A model generated the notes under the pieces. That model was given only the letters and a program-made list of their open reading frames with translations. It searched no databases and had not been told where the DNA came from. The translations under genes and the position numbers were made by a program. 28,139 bases of DNA from Ruminococcus sp. (GTDB lineage: Bacteria > Bacillota > Clostridia > Lachnospirales > Lachnospiraceae), in NCBI GenBank assembly GCA_020024635.1, contig JAHHTL010000029.1, positions 1 to 28,139 of the forward strand, read 5' to 3'. This document shows, piece by piece, positions 6,872 to 15,027 of this stretch. How positions within the stretch are numbered: position 1 is the stretch's first letter; every line of letters begins with the position of its first letter.

Positions 6872-7645
6872 TTAACTAGCAGTTTCCATATATTTTTTTA
6901 ATTTCTTAATTGCGTTGGAATGAATTTGTGAAACTCTCGGTTCACTGACTTCCAATACTTCTGCAATCTGTTTCATGTTGAGTTCCTCCACATAGTATAA
7001 CGAGACAACCAGTTGCTCTTTTTCCTTTAATTTGTGGATTCCTTCTACAAGAATCTGTGAAATTTCTTTTCTTAAAAATACTTTTTCCGGCTGTTCAACC
7101 TCGTCTCCACGGGGCATTTGATAACTGCTATATGAATCCTGTTTTTCTGCAAGTACAATATCAAGCGAAAGCACATTAAATAATACTTCTTTCTTCATTA
7201 TATCATGATATTTCTCAATGGAAATATTTAAATATTCTGCCACCTCTTCTTCCGATGGATATTTTCCCTCACGATTATGAAGTTCACTAATAGCTTCTTC
7301 CACATCTTTGACACGTTTTCTTACACTTCTTGGGACCCAATCTTGCTTTCTCGCCAGATCGATGATCATGCCCTTGATTCGTTTCGATATATAGGTTTCA
7401 AATTTTGCATTTTTACTACTATCATATTTATCGATTGCATTCATCAGAACGATAACCCCTTCGTTTAGGATATCATCTATTTGTGAAAAACTTATGTAAA
7501 CATTTCTCATTTGTAATGCAATGCTCTTAATTAATCCGGTATATCTTAGAACAATTGCCTGTTTTACGGAAAGTTCTTTTGTTTTTGAATAAAGATCTAA
7601 TAATTCTTCTGTTGACATTTCTGTCCATTTTTCATAAGTTTCCAT
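6872..7645 (-). CDS. fliA: RNA polymerase sigma-28 factor for flagellar genes (FliA/SigD/WhiG)
   Basis: This sigma factor directs late flagellar, motility and chemotaxis transcription. Region 2 includes VKQAIVLRYTGLIKSIA, the -10-binding stretch KYDSSKNAKFETYISKRI and GMIIDLARKQDWVPRSVR. Region 3 has REGKYPSEEEVAEYL. Region 4 ends with LNMKQIAEVLEVSEPRVSQIHSNAIKKLKK, the -35-binding helix-turn-helix. Length is 257 residues, as for SigD. GGAG lies 9 bases before the ATG. The gene is 26th in its operon, so its level depends on transcripts reaching more than 20 kb from the promoter; this position effect is documented for sigD of Bacillus. It follows flhA directly, where flhF, flhG and che genes would be expected. 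No anti-sigma flgM is in the window. Confidence 0.95.
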   Translation of the reverse strand: METYEKWTEMSTEELLDLYSKTKELSVKQAIVLRYTGLIKSIALQMRNVYISFSQIDDILNEGVIVLMNAIDKYDSSKNAKFETYISKRIKGMIIDLARKQDWVPRSVRKRVKDVEEAISELHNREGKYPSEEEVAEYLNISIEKYHDIMKKEVLFNVLSLDIVLAEKQDSYSSYQMPRGDEVEQPEKVFLRKEISQILVEGIHKLKEKEQLVVSLYYVEELNMKQIAEVLEVSEPRVSQIHSNAIKKLKKYMETAS

Positions 7646-7669
7646 ATCTGATTACTCCACAATTTACTC

Positions 7670-9739
7670 CTATGCACGGATGTTTCCCACTGCCTGTATC
7701 TGTATATTATTTCCAATCTCATTGAATGAAAGTACATATACATTTGGATAGAATTGTTCAATTAAGTGATAAAAATGAACTCTTACTACCTGACTTGTTA
7801 GTACAATCGCATTTTGTGAGAAGTCGTTGAATTTCTTTAACTCTTCTCCTAATTGAGTAATAATACTCTGCATTGTATCCGGACTTAGCGCCAAATACAT
7901 TCCTTGATCTCCCGGGGTCAAACTGGTAATAATGCTCTTTTCCAAATCCGCATCTAACGTGATCACTTTCATAGCTCCCCCTTCGCAGAACTTTCTTGTG
8001 ATGGTTCGTTTCAGTGCAATACGAATATGTTCTGTAATGGTATCGAGATCTTTCACTGTCATAGATGCATCGATAATGGTTTCCATAATGGTTTCCATAT
8101 CTTTGATTGGAACGCCCTCTTTTAAAAGGTTAGTCAATACCTTCTGGAAGTTTCCATAAGATATCACCGCAGGAATCAACTCTTCCACCAATTCCGGAGA
8201 TTGTTTTTTTGTATTTTCAACAAGTCGTACAACTTCCTGACGATTTAATAGCTCGTAAGAATGTTTTTTTACGACTTCAGATAAGTGTGTAAGCATAACA
8301 GATAGTGGATCAATTACCGTATATCCGTAAATCTCCGCCATCTCTTTTTTATCAATGGTAATCCACTTACTTGGAATTCCATAGGCTGGTTCAATTGTTT
8401 CAATTCCGTCGATTTGTTTTTCCGGATGAGGTGGTTCCAGTGCTAAATAGTAATCAACTAAAATCTCACCTTTTGCCACTTCTTCTCCTCGAATCTTGAT
8501 AACATACTGATTGGTATTTAAACTAGAGCTGTCACGAAGTCGAATCGATGGAATAACAACACCCATGTCCTGTGCATATTGTCTTCGGAAGATTACAATT
8601 CGATCAATCAACTTTCCTCCGCTTCCTTCATCTACCAACGGAATTAAGCTATATCCAAACTCAACTTCAATAGGTTCTACTGTAATGAGTGAATAGACAT
8701 TATTTACATCTTTGAAGCTATCTTCTTCATTGGCGATAGACTCTTGATCTGCCATTGCCATCTGCGCTTGTTGTTCTACTTCATTTATATGCCCCATTGC
8801 TTCCATTCGTTTTGACAATTGGTATCCTGCCAACACAAGTCCAATGGATACCGCAGCAATCGGCACCTTTGGCATTCCCGGAAGTACAAGAAGAATCGCC
8901 AGTATCCCACCGGTAATCATAAATGCTCTTGGCTGAGCCGCAAACTGTTTTGTAGTATCTTCATTCAGACTTCCATCTGATACCGCTCTTGTTACAACCA
9001 TACCGGTTGCCGTAGAAATCAAAAGCGCCGGAATCTGAGAAACCAATCCATCACCGACTGTTGCAAGGGAGTACACATTTAAGACTTCTCCAAATCCCAT
9101 ATTCCCCTGTACCATACCGATGATCATTCCACCTACAAAATTGACAAATGTAATGATCAGGGACATCACCGCGTCCCCTTTTACAATTTTGGTAGCACCA
9201 TCCATTGCTCCATAAAAATCGGCTTCTTTTTGGATTTTATATCGTCTTTCTTTCGCCTGCTGTTCGTTGATCAGACCAGAACTTAAATCTGCATCGATTG
9301 CCATCTGTTTTCCAGGCATAGCATCCAATGTAAATCTTGCGGCTACCTCAGCGACACGCTCTGCACCCTTTGTAATTACAATAAACTGTACTAAGACAAT
9401 AATCATAAAAACAATGAATCCAACAACTACATTTCCTTGTAGGACGAAATCACCCATTGACTGGATCACCGCTCCTGCAACCCCTTGTTTTCCAAGAATA
9501 TTCTTAGTAGAAGATATATTAATCCCAATACGGAACAAGGTTGTAATCAAAAGCATTGATGGAAATATAGAAAATTCCAATGGCTCTTTGATGTTCATAC
9601 TGATTAAAAGAATAATCAGTGATATCGATATATTTAAAATAATCATAACGTCCAACATAAATGGACTTAACGGTATAATCAGCAACAATACAATCATTAC
9701 TACAATTACCGCTGTTACATTATTTAGTAGTTTCTTCAT
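7670..9739 (-). CDS. flhA: Flagellar type III export gate protein FlhA
   Basis: FlhA forms the export gate ring and its cytoplasmic domain receives substrates and chaperones. The protein has 689 residues. The N-terminal half has about eight membrane segments and the conserved FHIPEP-family loop (FTLDAMPGKQMAIDADLSSG). The C-terminal cytoplasmic domain (from about residue 340) has PSIRLRDSS and VIDPLSVMLTHLSEVVKKHS. The start ATG at 9739 overlaps the end region of flhB (stop at 9743, 3 bases apart), with GGAG in the flhB terminus. No truncation was seen. Confidence 0.97.
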   Translation of the reverse strand: MKKLLNNVTAVIVVMIVLLLIIPLSPFMLDVMIILNISISLIILLISMNIKEPLEFSIFPSMLLITTLFRIGINISSTKNILGKQGVAGAVIQSMGDFVLQGNVVVGFIVFMIIVLVQFIVITKGAERVAEVAARFTLDAMPGKQMAIDADLSSGLINEQQAKERRYKIQKEADFYGAMDGATKIVKGDAVMSLIITFVNFVGGMIIGMVQGNMGFGEVLNVYSLATVGDGLVSQIPALLISTATGMVVTRAVSDGSLNEDTTKQFAAQPRAFMITGGILAILLVLPGMPKVPIAAVSIGLVLAGYQLSKRMEAMGHINEVEQQAQMAMADQESIANEEDSFKDVNNVYSLITVEPIEVEFGYSLIPLVDEGSGGKLIDRIVIFRRQYAQDMGVVIPSIRLRDSSSLNTNQYVIKIRGEEVAKGEILVDYYLALEPPHPEKQIDGIETIEPAYGIPSKWITIDKKEMAEIYGYTVIDPLSVMLTHLSEVVKKHSYELLNRQEVVRLVENTKKQSPELVEELIPAVISYGNFQKVLTNLLKEGVPIKDMETIMETIIDASMTVKDLDTITEHIRIALKRTITRKFCEGGAMKVITLDADLEKSIITSLTPGDQGMYLALSPDTMQSIITQLGEELKKFNDFSQNAIVLTSQVVRVHFYHLIEQFYPNVYVLSFNEIGNNIQIQAVGNIRA

Positions 9740-9742
9740 GCT

Positions 9743-10804
9743 TTACTCCATCTTCTTGTTTAACCGAAATACCTGAACGAGAATTTCTGCTACCACACCA
9801 TAGTATTCCGCAGGAATCTCACAATCTAGCGGTGTTGACGCATAAATTCCTCTTGCCAGAGGTCGGTTTTCTATTACGGTGACATGATTTTGTTCACCAA
9901 TTTCTATTATTTTGAGTGCCAGATAATCCTGTCCTTTTGCAACAACAATCGGCGCATTGTCATGATCTATATCATACTTTAACGCAACTGCAAAATGGGT
10001 TGGGTTTTTGATAATAACATCTGCATTGGGAACCGCCTGCATCATTCTATTTCTTGCCATTGATCTTTGCAAGTTACGAATCTTGCCTTTTATTTCCGGA
10101 TTCCCTTCGGTTTGTTTGTACTCTTCTTTTAATTCCTGTTTGGACATCTTTAGTTTTTTCTCATATTCCCACCTTTGATACATATAATCAAACCCTGCGA
10201 TCAAGGCGAAAACAAGACCAACTTTCAATATAATATTCATGATCATATCAAAAACTAACGAAGAGGATGCCTTCATGTCCATGTCCAGCATTTTTACAAT
10301 CGGAATCATATTGGATTCCATAACCTTATATAAAATAACACTTAAAATAATAATTTTTATGATATTCTTTAGAAGTTCCACAACATTTTTTAAGGAAAAT
10401 AAATTTTTTACACCCTTTATAATACTTAAGTTGCTCATTTTAAATGCAGCAGATTTGGCTGTAAAATTAAACTTTGTCTGAACTCCTGTGGCAACAATCG
10501 CAAGTGCGGCTGCAATTACCCCCAAGGGTAAAATAGCCATGGCGCTTACTTCCATTGCATTTTTTCCTATCTCCCGAAGCTGCTCCAAAGAAAGTTCATT
10601 GATCGAGGCAACCCCTTGGATACACCAGAGCATCGTTCGTTGAACATTTTGTTCAATTCCCGAAAATAAAAACTTCAAACTGTAGAATGTTCCAAGAAGG
10701 GATACAACGGCGATGATATCTTTACTAGAAAATACATTTCCTTCTTTTCTTTGATCTCGCCGCTTCTTGGGAGTGGCTTTCTCTGTTTTCGAATCATCTG
10801 CCAA
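9743..10804 (-). CDS. flhB: Flagellar type III export switch protein FlhB
   Basis: FlhB sets the switch from hook-type to filament-type export. The N-terminal SKTEKATPKKRRDQRKEG is diagnostic. Membrane segments follow to about residue 205. The autocleavage motif NPTH is at 267-270 in the cytoplasmic domain, followed by FAVALKYD and NRPLARGIY. Length is 353 residues. The start codon is TTG (10804), with only a weak GTGAG-type site 6 bases upstream, so translation may be limited or coupled to fliR, whose stop lies 29 bases before. Starting elsewhere would remove the conserved N-terminus. Confidence 0.96.
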   Translation of the reverse strand: MADDSKTEKATPKKRRDQRKEGNVFSSKDIIAVVSLLGTFYSLKFLFSGIEQNVQRTMLWCIQGVASINELSLEQLREIGKNAMEVSAMAILPLGVIAAALAIVATGVQTKFNFTAKSAAFKMSNLSIIKGVKNLFSLKNVVELLKNIIKIIILSVILYKVMESNMIPIVKMLDMDMKASSSLVFDMIMNIILKVGLVFALIAGFDYMYQRWEYEKKLKMSKQELKEEYKQTEGNPEIKGKIRNLQRSMARNRMMQAVPNADVIIKNPTHFAVALKYDIDHDNAPIVVAKGQDYLALKIIEIGEQNHVTVIENRPLARGIYASTPLDCEIPAEYYGVVAEILVQVFRLNKKME

Positions 10805-10833
10805 TATTACTCACTTCTCTTTCTTTGTTTAAT

Positions 10834-11595
10834 CTATAAAAACGTCAATATTCCTTGGAGCGTTTTTATCATCGTCGTGATAATTCCATTTAGATATTCA
10901 CTTAATGGTGAAAATAACACAACTAAAAGTCCAAGGCCGACAATTACTTTCAACTGAATATTGATTACAAATATATTAATCTGTGGTACGATTTTATTTA
11001 AAATTCCTGCTCCAATCTCTACTAAAAACTCTGCAGCCAATATCGGAAATGAAAATTTCACAGCCATTACAATACACTGTGTAAACAATTCAACGATATG
11101 CCATGCCAGTTCCTTTGTAATTAAAATTCCTCCATAGGGAACAATTTCTGCTGATTGAATTAAAATCTTCATCAGTGCAAGATGCCCGTCCACGGCAAAG
11201 AACAAAAGAACAAAGTAGGCCTGAAATATACTTCCACTGATTGGAAGTTGAGCATTACTTTGCGGATCATACACAGTCGCCATAGACAATCCCATTTGAA
11301 AGTCCATGATAAACCCTGCATAACTGATGACAAAGAAAAACAACTCAACTGTATATCCCAGTGCATAACCGGCTGCAAATTCTTTCAGTAACAAAAACCC
11401 ATATTCCACCATATTTGTTACTTCAATGATCTCTTTCTCTGAATATGAGTAAATTGCAACCGTCAAGATAAAAATAATCCCAGCCTTTACAATCGCTGGT
11501 ATGTTTCTTCTACCTAAAATCGGATTCAGTAGAACAAATCCTGACATTCTCATTAAAATCAGCGAAAATAAGGTTAAATATGCAATGTCATTCAT
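10834..11595 (-). CDS. fliR: Flagellar export apparatus protein FliR
   Basis: FliR is a membrane component of the FliPQR export channel. The 253-residue protein is strongly hydrophobic, with about six membrane segments. Family stretches include RMSGFVLLNPILGRRNIP, KAGIIFILT and MGLSMATVYDPQSNAQLPI, and it ends with a VGLGLLVVLFSPLSEYL segment. An ATG start with an AGAGAGGA site follows fliQ by 28 bases. The order fliP-fliQ-fliR-flhB-flhA is the standard export cluster. Confidence 0.96.
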   Translation of the reverse strand: MNDIAYLTLFSLILMRMSGFVLLNPILGRRNIPAIVKAGIIFILTVAIYSYSEKEIIEVTNMVEYGFLLLKEFAAGYALGYTVELFFFVISYAGFIMDFQMGLSMATVYDPQSNAQLPISGSIFQAYFVLLFFAVDGHLALMKILIQSAEIVPYGGILITKELAWHIVELFTQCIVMAVKFSFPILAAEFLVEIGAGILNKIVPQINIFVINIQLKVIVGLGLLVVLFSPLSEYLNGIITTMIKTLQGILTFL

Positions 11596-11623
11596 TACAA
11601 AATCCTCTCTTTATCTATAGGCC

Positions 11624-11878
11624 TTACATCAGCTGAAAAATTCTCAATGTAAAATCCTGTAATGTCTGAAGCATAGAACCGCCTGTAAAAACAAGAATCA
11701 AACCGATTACCAAAAGTTTTGGAACAAATGTAATCGTCTGTTCATGAATCTGTGTTGCTGCTTGTATAATGGAAATCAATACTCCAATTAACATACTGAT
11801 TACAAGAATCGGTCCACCAAGTTGAACAGCCATAATGAAAACTTCATACATTAAACTTGTAACCTCTGAATTAGTCAT
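11624..11878 (-). CDS. fliQ: Flagellar export apparatus protein FliQ
   Basis: This small inner channel component has 84 residues and two membrane hairpin helices: about 15-37 (IMAVQLGGPILVISMLIGVLI) and 52-72. Between them lies the conserved IIQAATQIHEQTITFVPK. The length is typical. An ATG start with GGGAGATGAG just upstream follows fliP by 18 bases. Confidence 0.96.
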   Translation of the reverse strand: MTNSEVTSLMYEVFIMAVQLGGPILVISMLIGVLISIIQAATQIHEQTITFVPKLLVIGLILVFTGGSMLQTLQDFTLRIFQLM

Positions 11879-11896
11879 GACTCATCTCCCACTCTC

Positions 11897-12553
11897 TTAA
11901 TTGAAACTCTTTACAATTGTTGAAAACAACAGTTCCCATCCATTGATCGTAACAAACAACAATAACTTAAATGGAAGTGCAATCATCGATGGTGGAAGCA
12001 TGATCATTCCCATTGACATCAACGTACTTGAAACGATGATATCGATCAGCATAAACGGAATAAAAATTAAAAATCCTGCTGTAAATGCTCGTTTTAACTC
12101 ACTGGTCATAAATGCCGGTATCACAACACGCATCGGTAATTCTTCTACATTGTCTTTTATCTCAATGTCTGCCATATCAACAAACAATTTTAAAGAGCCT
12201 TTTTCTGTTTGCTTTAACATAAATTCTTTTAGGGGAACACTGGCTCTTTGAAGCGCCTCTTCCTGAGTAATTTGTTGTTCCTTATATGGCGTATATGCTT
12301 CTGCATTAATCTGACTAAATACAGGATCCATAATGAACAGTGTTAAAAACAGTGAAATCCCAACAAGAACCATATTAGGCGGCGTTTGCTGTATTCCCAA
12401 AGCATTGCGAAGAAACGACAGAATAATGACTGTGCGTGTAAAGGAAGTCATCATGATCACGATGGATGGTAACAGCGAAACAATTGTTAAAAACAAAAGT
12501 ACTTCCAATGTAGGAATTCGATTTCCATTTATATTTACAAGTGCATTCTCCAT
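11897..12553 (-). CDS. fliP: Flagellar export apparatus protein FliP
   Basis: FliP is the core pore subunit of the export channel. Family motifs are present: PSIVIMMTSFTRTVIILSFLRNALGIQQTPPN, then FIMDPVF, then a C-terminal PAFMTSELKRAFTAGFLIFIPFMLIDIIVSS. At 218 residues it is somewhat shorter than FliP proteins that carry a cleaved signal peptide; here the protein begins only about 15 residues before the first membrane segment and lacks an obvious signal sequence. The start ATG at 12553 has GAGGAAAG in the end of fliO, 6 bases between the genes. Confidence 0.96.
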   Translation of the reverse strand: MENALVNINGNRIPTLEVLLFLTIVSLLPSIVIMMTSFTRTVIILSFLRNALGIQQTPPNMVLVGISLFLTLFIMDPVFSQINAEAYTPYKEQQITQEEALQRASVPLKEFMLKQTEKGSLKLFVDMADIEIKDNVEELPMRVVIPAFMTSELKRAFTAGFLIFIPFMLIDIIVSSTLMSMGMIMLPPSMIALPFKLLLFVTINGWELLFSTIVKSFN

Positions 12554-12559
12554 TGTTTC

Positions 12560-12901
12560 TTACTTTCCTCTTTTCCCTATGGTCTTCCACTTTTCCAAAG
12601 TGTCTTTAAAATTACTTAGTTCACTCATTGTCTTATCCGGAGCATTGATCTGTACCAAGTCTTCGTCTTGTATCTCTGACAAAATATTTACTTGGCCAGA
12701 TGCAATGCCAACCAAAACGTATTTTATTCCAATCTGTACAATTGCAATGCTTCGGTCTTGTCCTACTACAATCTGATCAATCACCCGCATATAACGTGAT
12801 CTTTGATTCATATTTACTCCCTTGCCAATATATTTGCTGGCAAGATAACTTAAATATATAATTCCCGCTGCAACCAAAAAGGTGATAATTACTCTTAACA
12901 T
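12560..12901 (-). CDS. fliO: Flagellar biosynthesis protein FliO/FliZ-like
   Basis: FliO helps assemble the FliP ring. The 113-residue protein has one N-terminal membrane segment (about 3-22) and a small cytoplasmic domain with MRVIDQIVVGQDRSIAIVQIGIKYVLVGI, the usual FliO pattern. A charged tail follows. The identity rests on this pattern plus position directly before fliP and after fliY. An ATG start with AAAGGA lies 12 bases after fliY. Confidence 0.88.
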   Translation of the reverse strand: MLRVIITFLVAAGIIYLSYLASKYIGKGVNMNQRSRYMRVIDQIVVGQDRSIAIVQIGIKYVLVGIASGQVNILSEIQDEDLVQINAPDKTMSELSNFKDTLEKWKTIGKRGK

Positions 12902-12913
12902 ATGGTTCCTTTC

Positions 12914-14158
12914 CTACTGGAGTGTTGACAGATTTAATTTTGTGATTTCTGTAATACGAATTCCAAAATTATCTTCTACAACTACCACATCCCCTTTTGC
13001 AATACACTGTCCATTTACAAATAAATCCACTTGCTCACCGGCTAGTTTGTCTAACACAACAAGAGATCCTTTTGTAAAATCAAGAATGTCTTTTACCAGC
13101 TTTTTCGTTCTACCGATTTCCACAGACAGTTCCAACGGAACTCCCATAATAAGTTCCATATTATCCGCCTGCGCTTCCCCAAGATCAAGATTCTTATCCG
13201 GAGAAACCGCCGGTGTAGTTGCAGTCTGTACATTGATTAATTTCGGTTCTAAGGATTTTTTCTGTTCTTCTAGTTCTTGCTGCATTGTTTGCATTTGCTG
13301 CATCATTTGCTGCATCATCTGCATCTGCATCATAGAAACTTCTGATCCCATCTGCGGCATTTGCTGCATTTGCTGCATCTGTGGCATTGCAGTGCTTACC
13401 GGTGGCGGTACCTGCGTTGGTTGTGGTTCCACCGGTGCTTGTACCGGCGCCTGTGTTTCTTCCAGTGCCTCTGGTTGCACCGCCAAAATTTCCTCCACAA
13501 CCGGCTCTTCCTTCTCCGGAATATTTGCCTGAAGCTCCTGCTGAGCTTTTGCTTTTTGAAGTTCCTCCTGTGGAATAAATGCTTCCACCAAACTCTTTGC
13601 CAAGGTTACCGGCATGACATTGAAAAATTCACTTTCCAATTTGTCTGCGATTTTCAACGTAAAGCCAACTACAACTTTTGGATCATCATTTTGAAAATAC
13701 TTATCAATAAACTCCTGATCATTCTCAATTGGGAAAGAAATCGGTGTGGAAATATTGACCATTTTTCCAAGAAATTCTGACAATGCTGTGGAAGATGCTC
13801 CCATCATCTGATTCATCACTTCACACACCGCACTGATGTTCATTTCGTTTAACTCAAATTCTTCGTCACTCATCTCCATGCCCATGAGCATCTCGACGAT
13901 TACTTTTACATCGTGACGTTTTAAAAGCATCACATTCTCTCCTTCAAGACCTGAGATATATGTGATTTCCACTCCTACGGCAGGCTCTACCCTGTCCATA
14001 CTAAAATTTTCTTTTTCTACAACATTTACAATCGGCGTTGTAATATCAACCCTTGCATTAAGCATTGTTGAAACCGCTGTCGCGGATGCTCCAAGACTGA
14101 TATTCAGAATTTCGCCTATTGCATCTATTTCTAGTGCACTAAAACATTTTGAATCCAT
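12914..14158 (-). CDS. fliY: Flagellar motor switch phosphatase FliY (CheC-like + FliN domain)
   Basis: FliY is a C-ring protein that also dephosphorylates CheY-P. Residues 1-200 form a CheC-like domain with two intact Glu-x2-Asn-x22-Pro sites: E16/N19/P42 and E113/N116/P139. Residues 333-414 form a FliN-type surface-presentation domain (MGVPLELSVEIGRTKK, VDLFVNGQCIAKGDVVVVEDNFGIRI). Between them is a long linker: proline/glutamate-rich to about 255, then Met/Gln-rich at 258-294. Length is 414 residues against 378 in Bacillus subtilis. Unlike Bacillus FliY, there is no N-terminal LSQDEIDALL-type CheY-P docking peptide; FliM keeps it. It follows flgC, which is unusual. Confidence 0.94.
   Translation of the reverse strand: MDSKCFSALEIDAIGEILNISLGASATAVSTMLNARVDITTPIVNVVEKENFSMDRVEPAVGVEITYISGLEGENVMLLKRHDVKVIVEMLMGMEMSDEEFELNEMNISAVCEVMNQMMGASSTALSEFLGKMVNISTPISFPIENDQEFIDKYFQNDDPKVVVGFTLKIADKLESEFFNVMPVTLAKSLVEAFIPQEELQKAKAQQELQANIPEKEEPVVEEILAVQPEALEETQAPVQAPVEPQPTQVPPPVSTAMPQMQQMQQMPQMGSEVSMMQMQMMQQMMQQMQTMQQELEEQKKSLEPKLINVQTATTPAVSPDKNLDLGEAQADNMELIMGVPLELSVEIGRTKKLVKDILDFTKGSLVVLDKLAGEQVDLFVNGQCIAKGDVVVVEDNFGIRITEITKLNLSTLQ
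13277..13387 (-). repeat. Met/Gln-rich low-complexity linker of FliY
   Basis: The segment encodes irregular repeats of Met and Gln (units such as QQM and MQQM) over about 37 residues. The DNA is a degenerate CAT/CTG-rich triplet-like tract, which could slip during replication. It joins the phosphatase part of FliY to its FliN part. Confidence 0.8.
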
Positions 14159-14178
14159 ACTTTCTTTTCCTCATTTCC

Positions 14179-14622
14179 TTATTTACCAATCTCTAAAGCT
14201 TTTTGCGCCATCATTTTCATCGCATTAAATGCTGTAACATTCGCTTCATATGCCCTTGTTGCTGACATCCCATCTACAGTCTCTTTGACAAGGTCAACAT
14301 TTGGCATCATCACATACCCTTCTTCGTTTGCATCTGGATGATCGGGATTGTAAACAGGTTGAAGATCTCTTTGATCTTCCAATATCCGTGATACCTTTAC
14401 TCCACCTTTAAAAGAACGTTCTTTTACAAGTCTGCTTTCCATTTCACTTCGAAAAGAAGGAACAGGTCTTTCTTGTAATACAACCATTTTTCTACGGTAT
14501 GGTCCACCACTTTGTGTTCTCGTGGTATTCATATTTGAAATATTTTCAGCTGCAATATCAAGTCTCTGCCTTTGGGCAGTCATACCTGATGCACTGATAT
14601 CAAATGAATTTAAAAAAGACAT
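14179..14622 (-). CDS. flgC: Flagellar basal-body rod protein FlgC, displaced from the flgB-fliE cluster
   Basis: This proximal rod subunit has 147 residues. It begins with FlgC-type FDISASGMTAQRQRLDIAAENISNMNTTRT, followed by GGPYRRKMVVLQE, then VSRILEDQRDLQPVYNPDHPDA, MPNVDLVKETVDGMSATRAYEANVTAFNAMK. Those features distinguish FlgC from FlgB and FlgG. The gene is intact, with AAGGAGG upstream. In most bacteria flgC lies between flgB and fliE; here those two genes (26861-27238 and 26525-26824) adjoin and flgC lies 12 kb further along, between cheY and fliY. Confidence 0.95.
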   Translation of the reverse strand: MSFLNSFDISASGMTAQRQRLDIAAENISNMNTTRTQSGGPYRRKMVVLQERPVPSFRSEMESRLVKERSFKGGVKVSRILEDQRDLQPVYNPDHPDANEEGYVMMPNVDLVKETVDGMSATRAYEANVTAFNAMKMMAQKALEIGK

Positions 14623-14636
14623 TTCGTCCCTCCTTA

Positions 14637-14996
14637 TTAACCAAGAATCTTTGAAACAGTTGATAAAATCCTTTCCGGCTTAAATGGTTTTACAATAAAA
14701 TCTTTTGCTCCGGATTTAATAGACTCCATTACCATACTTTCCTGTCCCATAGCAGAACACATTACGATCGTTGCATTTGGGTCATATGCACGGATTTTCT
14801 TTAATGTTTCCAAACCATCTTGATTTGGCATTGTAATGTCCATAAATACAAGATCTGGTCTCTCTTCTTTATAAACTTCTTCTGCTTTTAACCCATCTTC
14901 TGCTTCACACAATTCTGTGTATCCCGCCTGTGTTAACGTATTTTTTAACATCATCCTCATAAATGCTGCGTCATCCACTAATAAAATCTTTGCCAT
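14637..14996 (-). CDS. cheY: Chemotaxis response regulator CheY
   Basis: This single receiver domain of 119 residues has D8/D9, phospho-acceptor D53 in FMDITMP, S81 and K103 in IVKPF. CheA-P would phosphorylate it; CheY-P binds FliM and is dephosphorylated by FliY and CheC, all in this operon. The ATG at 14996 follows AGAGAGG; an upstream in-frame start at 15050 would add 18 residues of low-complexity sequence and overlap fliM, so I reject it. It lies 31 bases after fliM. Confidence 0.96.
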   Translation of the reverse strand: MAKILLVDDAAFMRMMLKNTLTQAGYTELCEAEDGLKAEEVYKEERPDLVFMDITMPNQDGLETLKKIRAYDPNATIVMCSAMGQESMVMESIKSGAKDFIVKPFKPERILSTVSKILG

Positions 14997-15027
14997 ATTT
15001 TTTTTTCCTCTCTTTTCATTATTAAAA

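Noticed and set aside
9267..9776. 169-residue plus-strand frame opposite flhA, rich in Ile and Asn
   Set aside because: It arises as the complement of FlhA membrane segments; no supporting signals.
12882..13532. Long plus-strand frame rich in Cys, Ser and Ile opposite fliY
   Set aside because: Its composition is the complement of the Met/Gln and Pro/Glu linker codons of fliY. There is no ribosome site, and a cysteine-rich peptide of this kind is an artefact.
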